A DNA stretch of 64,000 bases from Lentinula raphanica (GCA_027919835.1 JANVFP010000020.1:124001-188000); one strand, 5' to 3'; shown: positions 31,273 to 43,707, numbered from the stretch's first letter. Made by a program: numbers and translations. Notes: generated by a model from the letters alone, not told the origin.

Positions 31273-33990
31273 TCATTGGTGAAATTCACGAAGATCAAGG
31301 CGTTTTGCACGCGAAGCGGAAGATGATCGACTAGGCTTTGAAGTGGGTTCTCCACGGTGAACTACTTCCTCGTCCATATTGATGACCTTGTTCTTCCCTT
31401 TATCCTTTCCGATTGTACCAGTGCTCATACTCAGATCCGGTGCCGCAGGCTGTGGAGAAGTCGAAGGACCAGAGAAGAGACTGTACATCGAGTCATCGAC
31501 AGCTTGAGTCGGACGGTCCGACCTCGACGTAGATGCCACGGGATGAAGATGAGCACGATTAGTCTCAGCAGCAAAGGGATTTTCCATTTCGGAAGAACGA
31601 ACGCCGGCGATGTCTTGGTTGTTGCTTGAACGACTCGCGCCCTGGCTATCAGTCCGACGTCGATTCTGTTTCTTCGCAGCCGCCATAGGAACAGGTGATC
31701 CCCTCGCCCTCACAACGCTCTCTCTAATCCTCTCCCTTTCACCACCACCACCAACACCAACTTCCTTCCCCATCCCATTACGAGAACCAGAACTCAACGC
31801 TTCTGATTCCGATTCCTCCACAGAACCCCTAAGATCACCCACATTCCTCGTTCCCTCCATCATTCCCTCCCTCCGCTCTCTTTCCCGCCCCGCCCTCTCA
31901 CCACGCACCCGTCTATCCCTCTCAATCGACCTCCTACTCCGTTCCATCTCGAGTATAAACACATTCAACGCTTTCACCACAGACTCTGCCGTCTCGTTGC
32001 TCACCGAGGGTCATTTGGTGTCGCTTGTCAGAGAACGACGGTGGGCATGGGCGAGGGGAAGAGGTGTGGAGGGTTGGGATTGTTCGTCGTCGGGATCGGG
32101 AGTGTCGAATGGATGGATTTGGTCCGGGAGGAGGTTGTTGGGAGAGGGAGGTTGGGTGTGGGGTTGCGGTAGGGGTTCAGGCAAGTCGAATGGATGATTT
32201 ATTGGGAATTGAGGAGGAGATAGATCCGGAATTGGATCTGGATCTGGGATTTGAGCATTACCGTGAGGAGAGGAAGGACCCGGTTCTGGTTCTATAGAAG
32301 ACGTATGAGGTGAAGATCCAGGCGGAGACGTAGGATGTGAGAAAAGTTGAGAATTGGAGGCCTGTGTAAACAGCGGTTCATCATCATCATTATTGTCCTC
32401 ATACAACCGTCCTGGTTCAGTCATTTCCCTTTCTTCATCCAGTTCTTCCTCCTCCAGCGTCTCACTGCCACTTTCAGAACTATCCACTAGCGGCGGAGAG
32501 TGTGCGACACGAGTGGGTTGGGTAAATAACGGTTCTTCCTCTTCCTCTTCTTCTTCTTCAGCATCTCGTCCGGTTCCATGCCTCGATGGTGATTGATTGA
32601 GGGATGGATTCTCAAATCCATCTCCTGTTCTTTCCCCTTCCGTGATGGCTGAACGAGGTTTGTAGATGGCGGAACGAGATTTGTAGATGGCAACGAAGAC
32701 ATTGAAGATCCTGTATGGCCGGGAAAACCAAGAGTTTGATTCTGTTCGCGACTTCGTTCAGAGTACGACGGAGCGGTTCCATTGGCTCCAGACACCCGCT
32801 GTTGCAAATCAGCCGACTTCTGTTTCCTACTCGCTCGAACAGGAGGCCACTGAGGTTCGATAGCATATACTCCCAGTGTTTTCTGTTTCTTGGCTCTCTT
32901 TCCTTCTACTCGTGAATCCGAGTCTGAGCTACTCAAATAGACACGGCGCGAAGGCTGTTTATGACGTTCTCCCCCAAACAGGCTCTCCAGCTTGGGAACC
33001 GGTCTCGGTTTAGAGCGCGAGATGGATCTCGGGGGACGATCTGTATCAGAGGAGCTAGCAAAGATGTCATCTGAAGGGTTGGGAAAGGGAGGAGGGGATT
33101 CGAAGAAGCCAGAATCTGCCGCGGTGGTTGTCAGACCATCGGAGCTGCCTCGTGGGATTTTATCGCGGACGTCGTGGCGTGGGCTGGGAGGGATCGAATG
33201 CAGAGGAGGTGAACGTGGTTTCGAGCTAGAATGAATAGAATCTTTGGGTTTGCCTTGAACATGGTTGGAAGAGAAGCAAGAAACTCACAGTTGGGGCTCG
33301 TCACTATCTGGCTCGATGGGATCCGTCAACATATGATTAACCTCCATGTCGTCTTCTTCATCCTCAAAGACCTCTTGGAAAAGGTGTTCGTTGTGATCAT
33401 CCAGAGTTGGAAAAGCATGTTTTTCGACTCGCGATTGAGTCGTAGCCGGCGGCTTGGCTTGTACGACGTGACGGCTGCAGCCTTCACCTTTGTCTTCGGC
33501 TCTTGCTTGAGCAGGACGTCTCCCAAGTATCTGACTGACTTGAACAAAACCTATATTGGCAACAGCTGCAGGAATATCCTTCTTGGAGCATTTGATCTGC
33601 TTCCCCGAGTCCTGTGTGGGCGACTCCTTTAGTTTCCGTTTACGCGATGGACTTGGTTCCTTGCGATCTTGAAGCGTGTTTGGTGAAGAAGGTGGTTGAG
33701 TGGATGGAGCGTTGGCCTACCTTCGATTGAAAACACGGATTCTGCATTCGAAATCATCTGAATCTCGCATATACCTAGCTCGCCATGACTGCAATGGGTG
33801 TCGAGAGCTCCAAGGCCATTGACCGCTAGCCTACAGATGGCGTTGAAGTATCGAGAAAGATATGGGGTAAGGGTACCATACATTATCTGTGAGTTGCTTG
33901 TACATGCGAGTGCCTTTTTAACCTCCAACTACGGAATACAAGGAGATCGTCATCTTCTGTACTGAACGAGTTTCTTCCGCTAGTGAAAGG
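31273..33990 (-). pseudogene. Degraded gene with Rap1-type Myb domain and long disordered region
   Basis: Reading leftward from about 33990: GRNSFSTEDDDLLV, MYKQLTDN, and WPWSSRHPLQSWRARYMRDS with FECRIRVFNRR. These resemble the Rap1/TERF2IP Myb domain (R--FT-EDD--L, then HPW-SW--RY). In-frame TAG codons near 33832 and 33721 sit where CAG would be expected. Then come a basic segment (SPSRKRKLKES), an intron, and a long acidic/Pro/Ser-rich region with two PLFTQ motifs. A one-base phase change lies near 32635 and a TGA near 32009. The N-terminal BRCT expected of Rap1 is absent; P450 fragments abut instead. If the assignment is right, the ancestral role was at telomeres. Alternatives: another Myb/SANT protein, or errors mimicking decay. 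Confidence 0.45.
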
Positions 33991-34169
33991 AGTGAGAATG
34001 GAGGGTCGAGAGAAGGTTAGGGTGATGCATACCCAGGAGGCATATATGATGATGATGGTACGAGGAAGAGGGCGTGTTATAGCACGTGACAATCCTGAAC
34101 AAGATGAAAATGAACGTGAGCTCCGATATTAAGGCATGACACTGCACTGGCATGGTATGGTCTACTAAC

Positions 34170-34475
34170 CTGAAAATCGACAGGATACCCTTCAGCGAGT
34201 CGAGCTTTGATCCCGGCGATGGTGTCTTCGGCATGGCGTTCGAAATTGTCAAAGTCGCTGATTCTATTCCTGTTGAAGAATGGACGAGTCATGTTCCGAT
34301 GAGTTCTATGTGGAAAGAAAAAAACGTATCAGCTCGCAAATACCGACGTACTTGTTGGCCGAGACAGATCCTTGGACCTGCATTGAAAGGTAGAAATATG
34401 AACGGGTTTGGGGTTAGATACTTGTGAACCCTTTCATCCAAGAAACGGTCAGGATCAAATGTTAGAGCTAGGGAG
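34170..34475 (-). pseudogene. Cytochrome P450 fragments in scrambled order
   Basis: Read along the minus strand, the heme-binding block comes first (34475-34352: [11 protein letters not shown], then [15 protein letters not shown] with the heme-ligand Cys). A 46-bp intron-like gap with GTACGT and CACATAG follows. Then comes the helix C region (about 34301-34170: [20 protein letters not shown]), which belongs far upstream in a P450. Both segments look like the CYP63-type fungal family and end at splice-like sites. So this is the C-terminal exon of one gene or copy joined to an early exon of another, within introns. The fold-back element cuts the heme exon on its 5' side. Confidence 0.75.
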
Positions 34476-37400
34476 CAGCTGATACTGTAAAACTTTTGTA
34501 AAAAGTACCGATAAGTTATCGGGTACCTATTGCAAATAGTTGTGATAACCCAGAGGGGGTCCCGGAAATGGCCCCGGGGGGTGGTCATGCCTGTCACCAC
34601 CTGTCACATAGTATGGCTTATATTTACTGTTTTGGGTAATTAATAATCATCCAGATATTAAATAAGCAGTACATTTTCAAAAAAACCGGAAAATTCATAA
34701 AAATTCATAAAAAACCTAAAATGGCCTGATTAGGTCAGATCAGGATATGTAAGCAAATGACCTCATATGATAAAAAATGATGTAGGGTCAATCTAGGTAC
34801 TAAAAATAGCCTAAAAAATCACTAAAAATGCAAAAAATATTTAGGGATGGTATAGAGCCTATTGCAGGTCCAGGCACATCAAAATTACCAAAAAAACCAA
34901 AAAATTGATCATGATGTCATCTTGTAGCAAAAAATCTGAAAAAAATCCTAAAAATAGTCAAAAAATTCAGGGGTGCCTTGTTGGCCCTGAAAACGCAAAA
35001 TAAAAAAAAATACGCGACAAGTGTAAAAATTTTTATCACTCCAAATCATTCCAAATCCACTATACAGTCAGTATATATGATGTATATGCTATTTTTAGCA
35101 TCCTAGTACCTTTATTGGGCTAAAAATAGAACTTGATCTCATCTGATAGCAAAAAATCTGAAAAAATCATAAAAAATGCTCAAAAAATTCAGGGGTGCCT
35201 CAGTAGCTCTGAAAATGCAAAATAAAAAAATTTACACGACACAATTGAAAAACAAAATCACTCCAAATCATACCAAATCCACTATACAGTCAGTATATAT
35301 CATGTATATGCCATTTATAGCACCCCTAGTACCCTCAATCACTTATATCACTCAAGAATCATACCAAACTGAATAATTTGGGGAGTAAATATATTGTACA
35401 TGATATTTTTAGCACACCTAGTACTCTTGATAACTCAGAACAATTTATATTACTCAATATGTTCAGTACACTTAGCACTTATCACACCTAACACACTAAA
35501 ACTCATAACAGTACTTATATGTATTATACTTAACACAGTTGACAATGAAAATACTCAAAACAGTATTATCAGTCACTATACTTAACACACTTAACAGTCA
35601 AAAAGTGGGAACAATGTTACTTAATATACATAACACACTTATTGTTATACTATAGCACACTTATAACAACGAGTTTTGGGCGCTTATGGGCGCTTATTTG
35701 GTGTTTTTAAGTCGAAATTCATTAATAGCACACTCAATAATTTTTGTGTGGGCTCTATACTGTGTAAGGATGTTGTCTATATCATATTCCTCTAGATACA
35801 ATTCAGAGAACTCGAAAATTGAACCTGTGGGGCTGGCTATATTGTGATCTTTTGAAATATAACAGTGTTTTATGTAAATGTCAATGCATATGTCCATGTA
35901 ATGCAAGTATACTGATGGTGGTTCATGAGGGAATCACTCCTACAGTCTACTAGAAGTGTCTGGACATGGTTCAGATACTCACTATGACTATTGGACTCTG
36001 TGATATACATGTACATATTTCATGTACACTATAGATGTCTACACTTACATGTAACAATAGATGTCATATTCAATGATCCCCATTACAGATCTCTTGGCTG
36101 TATCACATAGAGATAGCATAGAATAGATTGTAGGATGACTCTTCTCATAACCCAGTAGCAGTTTGACTTCAAAACATGGGTGTATGCACTGACATTTACA
36201 TAAAACACTGTTATATTTCAAAAGATCACAATATAGCCAGCCCCACAGGTTCAATTTTCGAGTTCCCTGAATTCTATCTAGAAGAATATGATATAGACAA
36301 CATCCTGACACAGTATAGAGCCCAGACAAAAATTATTGAGTGTGCTATTAATGAATTTCAACTCAAAAACACCAAATAAGCGCCCATAAGCGCCCAAAAC
36401 TCGTTGTTATGAGTGTGCTATAGTATAACAATAAGTGTGTTATGTATATTAAGTAACATTGTTCCCACTTTTTGACTGTTAAGTGTGTTAAGTATAGTGA
36501 CTGATAATACTGTTTTGAGTATTTTCATTGTCAACTGTGTTAAGTATAATACATATAAGTACTGTTATGAGTTTTAGTGTGTTAGGTGTGATAAGTGCTA
36601 AGTGTACTGAACATATTGAGTAATATAAATTGTTCTGAGTTATCAAGAGTACTAGGTGTGCTAAAAATATCATGTACAATATATTTACTCCCCAAATTAT
36701 TCAGTTTGGTATGATTCTTGAGTGATATAAGTGATTGAGGGTACTAGGGGTGCTATAAATGGCATATACATGATATATACTGACTGTATAGTGGATTTGG
36801 TATGATTTGGAGTGATTTTGTTTTTCAATTGTGTCGTGTAAATTTTTTTATTTTGCATTTTCAGAGCTACTGAGGCACCCCTGAATTTTTTGAGCATTTT
36901 TTATGATTTTTTCAGATTTTTTGCTATCAGATGAGATCAAGTTCTATTTTTAGCCCAATAAAGGTACTAGGATGCTAAAAATAGCATATACATCATATAT
37001 ACTGACTGTATAGTGGATTTGGAATGATTTGGAGTGATAAAAATTTTTACACTTGTCGCGTATTTTTTTTTATTTTGCGTTTTCAGGGCCAACAAGGCAC
37101 CCCTGAATTTTTTGACTATTTTTAGGATTTTTTTCAGATTTTTTGCTACAAGATGACATCATGATCAATTTTTTGGTTTTTTTGGTAATTTTGATGTGCC
37201 TGGACCTGCAATAGGCTCTATACCATCCCTAAAAATTTTTTGCATTTTTAGTGATTTTTCAGGCTATTTTTAGTACCTAGATTGACCCTACATCATTTTT
37301 TATCATATGAGGTCATTTGCTTACATATCCTGATCTGACCTAATCAGGCCATTTTAGGTTTTTTATGAATTTTTATGAATTTTCCGGTTTTTTTGAAAAT

Positions 37401-37594
37401 GTACTGCTTATTTAATATCTGGATGATTATTAATTACCCAAAACAGTAAATATAAGCCATATGTGACAGGTGGTGACAGGCATGACCACCCCCCGGGGCC
37501 ATTTCCGGGACCCCCTCCGGGTTATCACAACTATTTGCAATAGGTACCCGATAACTTATCGGTACTTTTTACAAAAGTTTTACAGTATCAGCTG
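34476..37594. mobile_element. Fold-back element, full-length palindromic copy (3119 bp)
   Basis: Both ends read CAGCTGATACTGTAAAAC going inward. The arms, about 1.4 kb each, are almost identical (the left has a 3-bp insertion near 34608) and mirror each other around a central loop at about 35910-36178. Arm landmarks in order: GC-rich subterminal part (CCCGGAAATGGCCCC), AT-rich repeats, TACGCGACAAGTG, CACACTTAACA-type units, then AACGAGTTTTGGGCGCTTAT beside the loop. No open frame over about 105 codons. No clear target duplication, unless AGCT is read as flank on both sides. The superfamily is not identified. Confidence 0.9.
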
Positions 37595-38124
37595 TTTGAA
37601 CACCCCCCCAAACGACCCGACCTCGTGGAATACATATAACCAACCACTCTGATCCGTGCTACGTATCTCCCGAATATAGGCTTGTCTGGATAGTTTGGAT
37701 AGTTTCTTGAATGACCGCTTGGCATCGAGACCGACAAGTGATGTAGATTGCATAGAGATTGGGGGAGGAAGCTGAAGATGGAGGCAAACAAACGCGTGAC
37801 GCTGAAGTAACAGTCACGGCTCAGACGATGAGACCCACAACTTGACCAGAGCTTAGAACGCGAGGGCGGGAAAACTTCCGCTGATGCATCGCGACAACAT
37901 CTCACGTCTCGGTCGACAGTGTGATGTCTTGGGTTGAAGGCGTTTAGTTCGAGTTGGCATTCGGGTTTGGGTTCGGGTATGAATCTGAGCTAAGGTGGGA
38001 ACTGAGAGTCTATGTCAGGACCTAGAAGGGTGTTCATAACTGGATCACCTACCAAGCGACACTTTTAAAAGAGCGTGAAATTGGTTCAGAAAGAGAGATC
38101 AGGTAATGTTAGGTATATTGCGAA
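37595..38124 (-). pseudogene. Gene fragment, possibly of the T5orf172/GIY-YIG type
   Basis: One minus-strand frame (37740-37595) reads KRSFKKLSKLSRQAYIREI then SGWLYVFHEVGSFGGVFKQL, which loosely recalls the start of T5orf172 domains (GY-YVF... then K-GRT). The fold-back element interrupts it exactly at FKQL, and the region across the element holds P450 sequence instead, so no continuation is visible. The rest to 38124 has no recognisable coding content. Confidence 0.25.
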
Positions 38125-41100
38125 ATACAAAGCCCGCCTTGTATTGTACTAGCACCTGAAGCAATGTTAAGACTAAATATCCTCATCAGAATCACTGTCC
38201 GAGTCGGCCTGCACCGCCAAAGCCCACTGTTCGAAGTTGGGGGTTTCCTTTGAGTCGACATGAAGCCGTTCAAGAAGAGAGGGAGGTAGTTGTTGAAGGA
38301 ATTGTCGATGATAGAGGGAGCGAGGAAGACCCTTCTTTGTCGTCCTTGTGCTGATTTTGTTCGACCTCTCGCGGATGTGTTTTGGTCGCGGCATTGCTCT
38401 CTTGCTCACAAGCCATTGTTCCTTCGACAGATCTTTGGCGTGCTTGTCTAGATCCGACATCATACTTGTTATGATCCGCCGTCGATAATGTGGGACAGTG
38501 ACCAAGAACGTATCCTCTTCCCCCGACTCCTCCGATGACTGACCATCTACACCCAGCGTAAGGAGAACATCTTTGGTGCGCTGAAGGTGAGTGCGATCTA
38601 AGCTATTGGGTTCCGCCTTTTCCAGCAATGAAGCTATATCCCTCTTGCGCCGTTCAAACTTCTGAAACTGTTATCAGCTTCTAGAGAAAAGTGAAGAGAC
38701 TGAAAGCTCGCCTGGTTCTTTCGGGTATTGATACGAGTATCAACGCTACGACGTTTATTGTACTCAATAGCTCGGGTACGGGCCTCCACCGTGGTTTCGG
38801 CCTTGTCATCTACGAGACGTGGGTGGAAGCGAACCCACGAGACTTGCGCCTGCTTGATGAAGTCCCATAACATGGCACTTTGTATGTCGATGTCCAGATC
38901 ACAAAGCTGATATCGTAGTTCTTGCCTCTGCCCAGGAACAGTCTGTAGTATATTGTTGATGACAATCTTGTTCCATGCTGATCGACTATAATTCGTGCCG
39001 AAGTAGAGTCTGTGTTTTGTATCACCAGTGGGACCAAGTCCGGTACCATCTTCGAACGCTTTTGCGACGTGATCCTCGATGGGGGTATAGGATTGAAATG
39101 AATTGATAGTGTCTTGGCCAGTAGCAGTGCGAAAGCGCTCTTGCAAAAAGTTCTGCGATGAGCTGATATCAGTAAACCTTCGAAGACCTAGATGCGTTAT
39201 CATACCCTCCATGCGCGCTCGTCATCATCACTGATAGAGTCTAGTGCATTCTTCTTCAGTTGGTCCCTGTAAGCAACGCTTCCTAGCTTTGGCATCTGAT
39301 TTTTCCTCTTGCTACTACGAGGTGTTGTCGAGGGTGAACCTTGAGTGGCTTGTGCTGCCATGGTAGCAGCAATAGTCTCTCTGATGATGGCATGGTAATC
39401 CAAACCAGAGCCCCGAGAAGAAGAACCGGACGAGGAAGTGAAACCGGTTGGAGTAGAGCTAGATGAAGGACCTGACGAAGACGTGGAACCGGTGGGAGTA
39501 GAACTGGATGAAGAACCTGTCGAAGAACTGGGACCAGCTGGAGTAGAGCTGGACAAAGGACCTGACGAAGAAGGGGTGCCGTCACTGGATGGATCCATGT
39601 CCATGTTCATACTTTCCGTAGCAGACGGAGTCTGTGGGGGGGCATTGGGTGAATTTGGAGACGTTCGACGGCTCTTAGCCTGATTCCTGAGCTCGAGGAT
39701 TTCTATCTCGCGTTCCTCCTGCGGAAGATTGAGCGCGGTACAAACCAATCGCTAGAGCACACATACCTTGTCCTTCAGAGCTTGATCACGCTGACACTTC
39801 TATGAGACAGAGTTAGTTAAACAACAAATATCAGCATCAGAGTGCTTACCGTCGCGTCGATTTGTTGTCGGAACCATTGATTTTCTGTCAGTGCATTCTG
39901 AAGGGCTTGCTCCTTTTCTTGAATCTGGTAACACTTATCAGACGAATTGACTCGCTAAGGTACTGGGAAATGTATGACATACGATTTGTGCAATGCGATC
40001 GGCATCCATTTGTGGAACCTGCTGCTGTTGGTTGGCTTGGTTCTCCTTTGCGCTAGACTGTGAGACGGTGGCAGTACATGGGGCAGAGAAGCACTCACAA
40101 GGACAGCGATTGACGGATCTTCAGGTTCGCCAGTCCTTCGAGACTGGCCTGGTTGGTTTTCTTGAACCTGCAAACTAATTTCAGGACAAGCGGACCGCGC
40201 CTGGAAATGGCACTTACAGATCTATCGACGTCCATCTCCGATGCTGCGATTTGACTGTGAAGTTCTTTATTTTCACTATCCTGCAATGCCGATGTCAGTA
40301 TAAGTCTAGCAATGAACCAGTTCTTACCATCATCGATATGGTCACGTATGCTTCTTCAGCAGACGCGGTGAGTTCTTCGGCCTTCTGCTCTGCTACAGTG
40401 ACTCTCGAAGTTAGGAACATATTGGCTTTCTTCAGTTCTTGTACTTCACGCATGAGCTGGCAAAACATTAACGAGGAACTCAGATCGGCAGCTTATGTCC
40501 TTACTTGATCAAATTTCATTTGGTCAGGGCCTGCTACAGCTCGATATTTTTCCTTCTTGTCGTATGGCGTAGAGGTTGAAGAATCCAGAGCTGCAGCATC
40601 GTTACAGTCCTCCGCCTCGGTATCGTTAGTTCGTTTTCGGGAGTACGTCTGATAGGGGGGAAACGGCTGGGGACTTGAAGAAGACTGGGTTGGGGAGTTG
40701 CTGCCGCCAAAACCAAAAACCATGCTCGACGAGTTGGGATCTGTTGAGATGAGAGAAGATAAAATTGGCTAAAGAGTGTGGAGGAGAAGAGAGCACCAGG
40801 CTGATAGAGGAAGATGAACAGACAACAAAATTTCGAACAGGGTATTTGAGTCCTGGCTTAGACAGGACATCAACTATGCCAAGGGCTAGCCAGGTTAAGA
40901 GAACAAAGAGAGTACAAATTGCAGATCGTTATCCTACTATGAGAACAAAGAGAGCACAAATTGCAGATCGTTATCCTACTAGTCATTTGAGAAATCATTG
41001 AGAACTCACTATTATCTTTTCGGAGCTCTGTGCCAGGGATCCGGAGTGATAGAGAGGCTGAATCAGATGTCCTGCCTCATCTATTGTCTTTTCGACGCGA

Positions 41101-41160
41101 TCTCGGCCGCCTCTGTTCTTTCAATCAGTAGTGATAAGCATTTAGCAAAGGAATGGGCGT
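38125..41160. repeat. 3.04-kb direct repeat, copy 1 (left of KDZ)
   Basis: Begins ATACAAAGCCCGCC and ends GAATGGGCGT. It matches 56793-59827 almost base for base; I found about seven differences. Its right end abuts the first base of the KDZ left inverted repeat. Near its left end ATACAAAG and CCTTGTAT form a small hairpin. At 40899-40980 is a two-unit 42-bp repeat. Confidence 0.95.
38173..40722 (-). CDS. Multi-exon coiled-coil protein of unknown function, copy 1 (intact)
   Basis: Start MVFGFGGSN at 40722, stop at 38173. Seven or more introns of 41-58 bp separate short exons that encode a Glu/Gln/Lys-rich coiled coil (EVQELKKANMFLTSRVTVAE, ENKELHSQIAASEMDVD, IQEKEQALQNALTENQ). A Ser/Thr/Pro-rich stretch follows with repeats of the type SSSTPTG. 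The C-terminal helical part has YFGTNYSRSAWNKIVINNIL, DIQSAMLWDFIKQAQVSWV and PRPKHIRERSNKI, ending in an acidic SDSDSDEDI. One intron (about 38668-38710) may use a GC donor. I know such proteins only as multi-copy basidiomycete hypotheticals. Being inside the duplicated unit, it may be element cargo. Confidence 0.75.
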
Positions 41161-41354
41161 CACCTGTAGGCGTAGACCTTATGCATAACAAGTAGGCAAC
41201 TGCCTGACCTATGTTTTGCATAGTAACGGGGCAGTTGCCCACTCACTCAAACTTACCCTAGGGCCTTCTAGGATGGCTGGGGGCGGCTCCTCGGCATCCT
41301 ATGTTTCGCATAGTGGTTGGGCAACTGGCTACCGGCTGCTCGGCTGCAATGTTC
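41161..41354. repeat. KDZ left terminal inverted repeat
   Basis: Pairs with 56600-56792. Notable internal features are two inverted ATGCNAAACATAGG-type motifs and a GC-rich GGCTGGGGGCGGCTCCTCGG. Divergence rises after about 41315. Confidence 0.88.
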
Positions 41355-41476
41355 TGCTATGTTGTTTACTGTAACGTTCTACATTATCAGTCGGCTTCTC
41401 GGCTGCTGTACCAAAATAAATGTCCAATGAATTTTTTTCTTGCAAAAACATAGCCATTTATGGAAAAATATTACGA

Positions 41477-43707
41477 TTAAAAGTCTTCGGGAATGTCCGC
41501 CATATCGTCGTCTCCAAAAATCCCCGCCTCGTCCTCCTCCTCATCCTCCGAAGCAGAATCCATCTCCCCCACCACCTCGTTCCTGCCCTCTGGTCCCTCC
41601 GACAAGGACAAATTCCATAATCTCCGGAAATTCTGCGCAATTTGTCGATATAGATGAGCTTGTGATAGAGCGTATGCTCGAGCTCCTTCCGCATGGGTGT
41701 TGTCCGATTTTTCTGCCCGGGGTCCTGAAAATGTCTGCCGCCTTTCCCACTGCACGGATTCGTGTTCGAGAGATACCAGTACACGGCGCCTTTCCTCCTC
41801 AATCAGCACTAATTCTTCCCTCCATCTCTGCACCCGGCTATAGGATTTACTCCACTCCACACGGATGAACTCCTCCAAAGCATGCGTGTCAATCAGATTG
41901 CCATTCCCACCTTCCTTCCAGATCCAAGACGTCTCCCGAAATCCTTCGCCGACACCACTTCGGGCCCGTTGCAGTGCCGTTGAATCATTGAGATCGTCAC
42001 CTTCCGAAGAATTCCGGTCAGAAGAATCAAAAAGATTCGAGCTCGATGCGGACGCCACAGACTCTGCCTCCTGCCTCTTCTTCCCGATCCGTTTTCGCGC
42101 CATGCCTAGCGCTCGATCCTCGCCCCCATCCATCATTCTCACATCTGAAGATTTCAATCTCTTCCACCCACTACTACCCGCCCCTCGAAGATTTTCAAGA
42201 GCTAGCCATGCAGTCCTGTACCTGTGTACATCCGAATCAATCTGTTTTTGATTGCGTTTCAATAGAGCTTGAGATTTCGTTATCATAGACTGAGCCTTGA
42301 CGTTTGATTTCCGGTATGTGAGGAGACGACTTTTCATGTGAAGATGGTTACGAAGGCTATCGAGCGTGCTGCGGAGTTGCGCTTCCCGCATCTGCTCCTC
42401 GATTTTCGCGAGCCCGGCATGACAACCAGTTCTACGTTCATCGGCAGAGAGATCGGAGGGAAATACGGAAGGGATCTTTTCTACATGCTCCTCCCCTTCA
42501 ACCTCGCGCTGTCCAAGAAATTGAATGGCGGCGGGCATGTATAAAGCTTGTATAGAGCGTATCCGACCCATGAGGCGCATCATTTTTGTTCGTCGCTCCA
42601 TTAAAACCGTCTTCTGGCTGGCCGTTTCGAAGGAATTTTCGTTAATGTCGAGCGATAGACTACGCCTGTAAAGATGTCTTAAGATGAATTCATGAACAAG
42701 AGCACGTTCAACTCACTGTTGGTCCTCTAATTCTAACAGTTGGGATATAAAGGCCGCTGGGCCGACCTCGTGTAAGGAAAAGGAACCATTTTGCGCCTGT
42801 CGTGCCTCCTCCTCCGTGAGCTTCAACCGAACATCGTGTTCAGTAAGTCCTACCAAAATAAATAACTATTCAGCCACGGCGTAAGTCGAATAGAGAGATA
42901 CGCACCTGATTTGGGTAGTTCATACGGATTCGACAACGTGCGTTCCGCCTCAGGCTTGTCTTGATCTTCTTCCCAGCATTCAATTCTCTTCTTCCACTCG
43001 ATAGTCTCATCCCCTCTGCTTTGGGTGAACTCCTTGAGCGACTCTTGTTGAGTTTGAAACTCCTTCACCGCAACTTGGTGTCGTTTGCGCAGTAGAGCTC
43101 CTGGATGAAAATGAAATGAAATGAAAAGATGTAAGAATTTTAGTAGAACAAAAACGAACCTAGACCAATCAATTTCACCCAGTTCCAATGACCGAAATGG
43201 TCATTCATAGTTCCGTGACGTGAACCGGGACCCATGTCGCGGGTACTACTTGCAATGGGTCCTAAGTGTGCCCACGGCCGTTCGACACCTTCGCCGTCAG
43301 TACGCCCTGCTCCCCAAAGCCAGTTAAGCGAAAATTTGAGTTGGCATGAGAGTTGGTGACCATGGATATGTAGTTTTGGGATCACGAATTTGAGTTTCTG
43401 GAGACCAAGGTCGCAAGCGATTAAGGATGGTAGAGATTTGACCCGTCGTATGACATTTTTATGCCACTGACAGGTGATGTCATAGGAAACAACCTTGGTA
43501 AGAGATGGGTCATGATGGCGCAGGAACGAAGCAAAGGCGTAGTCCATGTTGGCGTATCTAAGATTTATCAGCCTACCATTGGTTGGAAAGTACTATTGGA
43601 TGATACTCACCTCTCTCCTTTTTGAAGATCTACAGCACCATTGAGCTGGATGAATTCATGACGCGCACAAACTCCAATCCCTACTCCTGTCGTGGCATAA
43701 CCTCGAG
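41477..43707 (-). pseudogene. KDZ transposase, C-terminal half
   Basis: Exons read from 43707 leftward: ARGYATTGVGIGVCARHEF, NGAVDLQKGERYANMDYAF, VSYDITCQWHKNVIRRV, PKLHIHGHQLSCQLKFSLNW, WGAGRTDGEGVERPWAHL and SSTRDMGPGSRHGTMNDHFG. These are signature blocks of Kyakuja-Dileera-Zisupton transposases, including the Asp of SYDI and the Glu of GEGVERPW. Introns lie near 43555-43610, 43100-43160, 42850-42910 and 42660-42720. A coiled C-terminal region (41477-42601) ends in acidic residues. The N-terminal half, with the zinc-binding region and earlier catalytic Asp, is missing: a fold-back element begins at 43708 and unrelated gene sequence lies beyond the cluster. Confidence 0.9.

Noticed and set aside
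32011..32487. Readthrough or selenocysteine at the TGA near 32009
   Set aside because: The surrounding gene shows other breaks, and fungi generally lack selenocysteine machinery; decay, an unrecognised intron or error is simpler.
35176..36897. Repeated 60-90 codon frames (IKHCYIxKD, YMIFLAHLV and similar)
   Set aside because: They appear in mirrored pairs because they lie in inverted arms of fold-back elements, vary in frame integrity among copies and match no protein family.
34470..37600. AGCT as a 4-bp target duplication of the fold-back element
   Set aside because: CAGCT is present at several unrelated insertion sites of the family, so it more likely belongs to the element's ends; undecided without empty sites.
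40765..41195. Plus-strand frame with a two-unit repeat (RAQIADRYPT) as a gene
   Set aside because: No splice signals or recognisable domain; the repeat is a 42-bp DNA duplication in the upstream region of the coiled-coil gene.
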